From assembly GCA_019056875.1 (NCBI GenBank), contig DXJA01000429.1, positions 1 to 6,192 on the forward strand: DNA of 6,192 bases. The letters run 5' to 3'. The stretch comes from Candidatus Jordarchaeum madagascarense. Its GTDB lineage: Archaea; Asgardarchaeota; Jordiarchaeia; Jordiarchaeales; Jordiarchaeaceae. A program made the translations under genes and the position numbers. Each line of letters starts with the position of its first letter. Positions within the stretch are counted from its first letter, which is position 1. Positions 6,181 through 6,192 of this stretch are shown here, in pieces. The notes beneath the pieces were generated by a model. It saw nothing but the letters and a program-made list of their open reading frames with translations. It was not told where the DNA came from and did no database searches.

Positions 6181-6192
6181 AATTTGAAAAAA

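Larger units (their letters stand above)
5917..6192. other. Right-hand end without an intact gene
   Basis: No frame here has both a believable start and adequate length on either strand. The stretch contains a frame-broken minus-strand coding remnant (5955-6109), a small hairpin with a T run (6092-6121) and a 9-bp direct repeat (6147-6155 and 6172-6180). No tRNA fold or C/D-box RNA is convincing. Confidence 0.6.

Noticed and set aside
1..6192. CRISPR array, insertion sequence, att site, toxin-antitoxin or defence system
   Set aside because: No regularly spaced repeats, transposase motifs, terminal inverted repeats, tRNA-borne duplication or paired small toxin-antitoxin frames were seen.

Overview
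The window is a compact prokaryotic segment, most likely from an archaeon. The evidence for this is indirect. AT-rich TATA-like boxes lie upstream of genes (for example TTATAAAT near 5011-5020 on the minus strand), ends are T-rich rather than classic GC hairpins, and GTG/TTG starts sit behind strong GGAGGTGA-type Shine-Dalgarno sites. The small RG-rich zinc-ribbon protein beside trmO is, from memory, a type common in archaea and some anaerobic bacteria. An anaerobic bacterium cannot be excluded, and there is no rRNA or tRNA to place the organism.

Minus strand, 4954 down to 89: a tight three-gene operon encodes an acetone-carboxylase-type enzyme in the order beta (hydantoinase A-like), alpha (hydantoinase B-like), gamma (small zinc-binding subunit). 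This is the order of acxABC in Xanthobacter. The spacings are 3 nt and 0 nt, and the ribosome binding site of each downstream gene lies inside the last codons of the gene before it. Nucleotide-binding motifs in beta, a His/Asp/His metal set in alpha and paired cysteine motifs in gamma are all intact, so the complex is predicted to be active. Acetone carboxylase converts acetone (or butanone), bicarbonate and ATP to acetoacetate, AMP and phosphate. A weak hairpin plus T-rich stretch follows the operon at 25-60.

A 247-base AT-rich intergenic region (4955-5201) separates this operon from a divergent plus-strand pair. It probably carries both promoters, and it holds three copies of the heptamer CTTGAGA. 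Plus strand, 5202-5681: trmO, a tRNA t6A37 N6-methyltransferase. Plus strand, 5731-5916: a 61-residue protein with an arginine/glycine-rich N-terminus and a six-cysteine zinc ribbon.

The last 276 bases (5917-6192) hold no intact gene. On the minus strand they carry what looks like the 3' end of a protein gene broken by a frameshift at a run of eight Cs (plus-strand Gs 6006-6013), a small hairpin with a T run, and a 9-bp direct repeat. No CRISPR array, insertion sequence, tRNA or obvious new defence system is visible.
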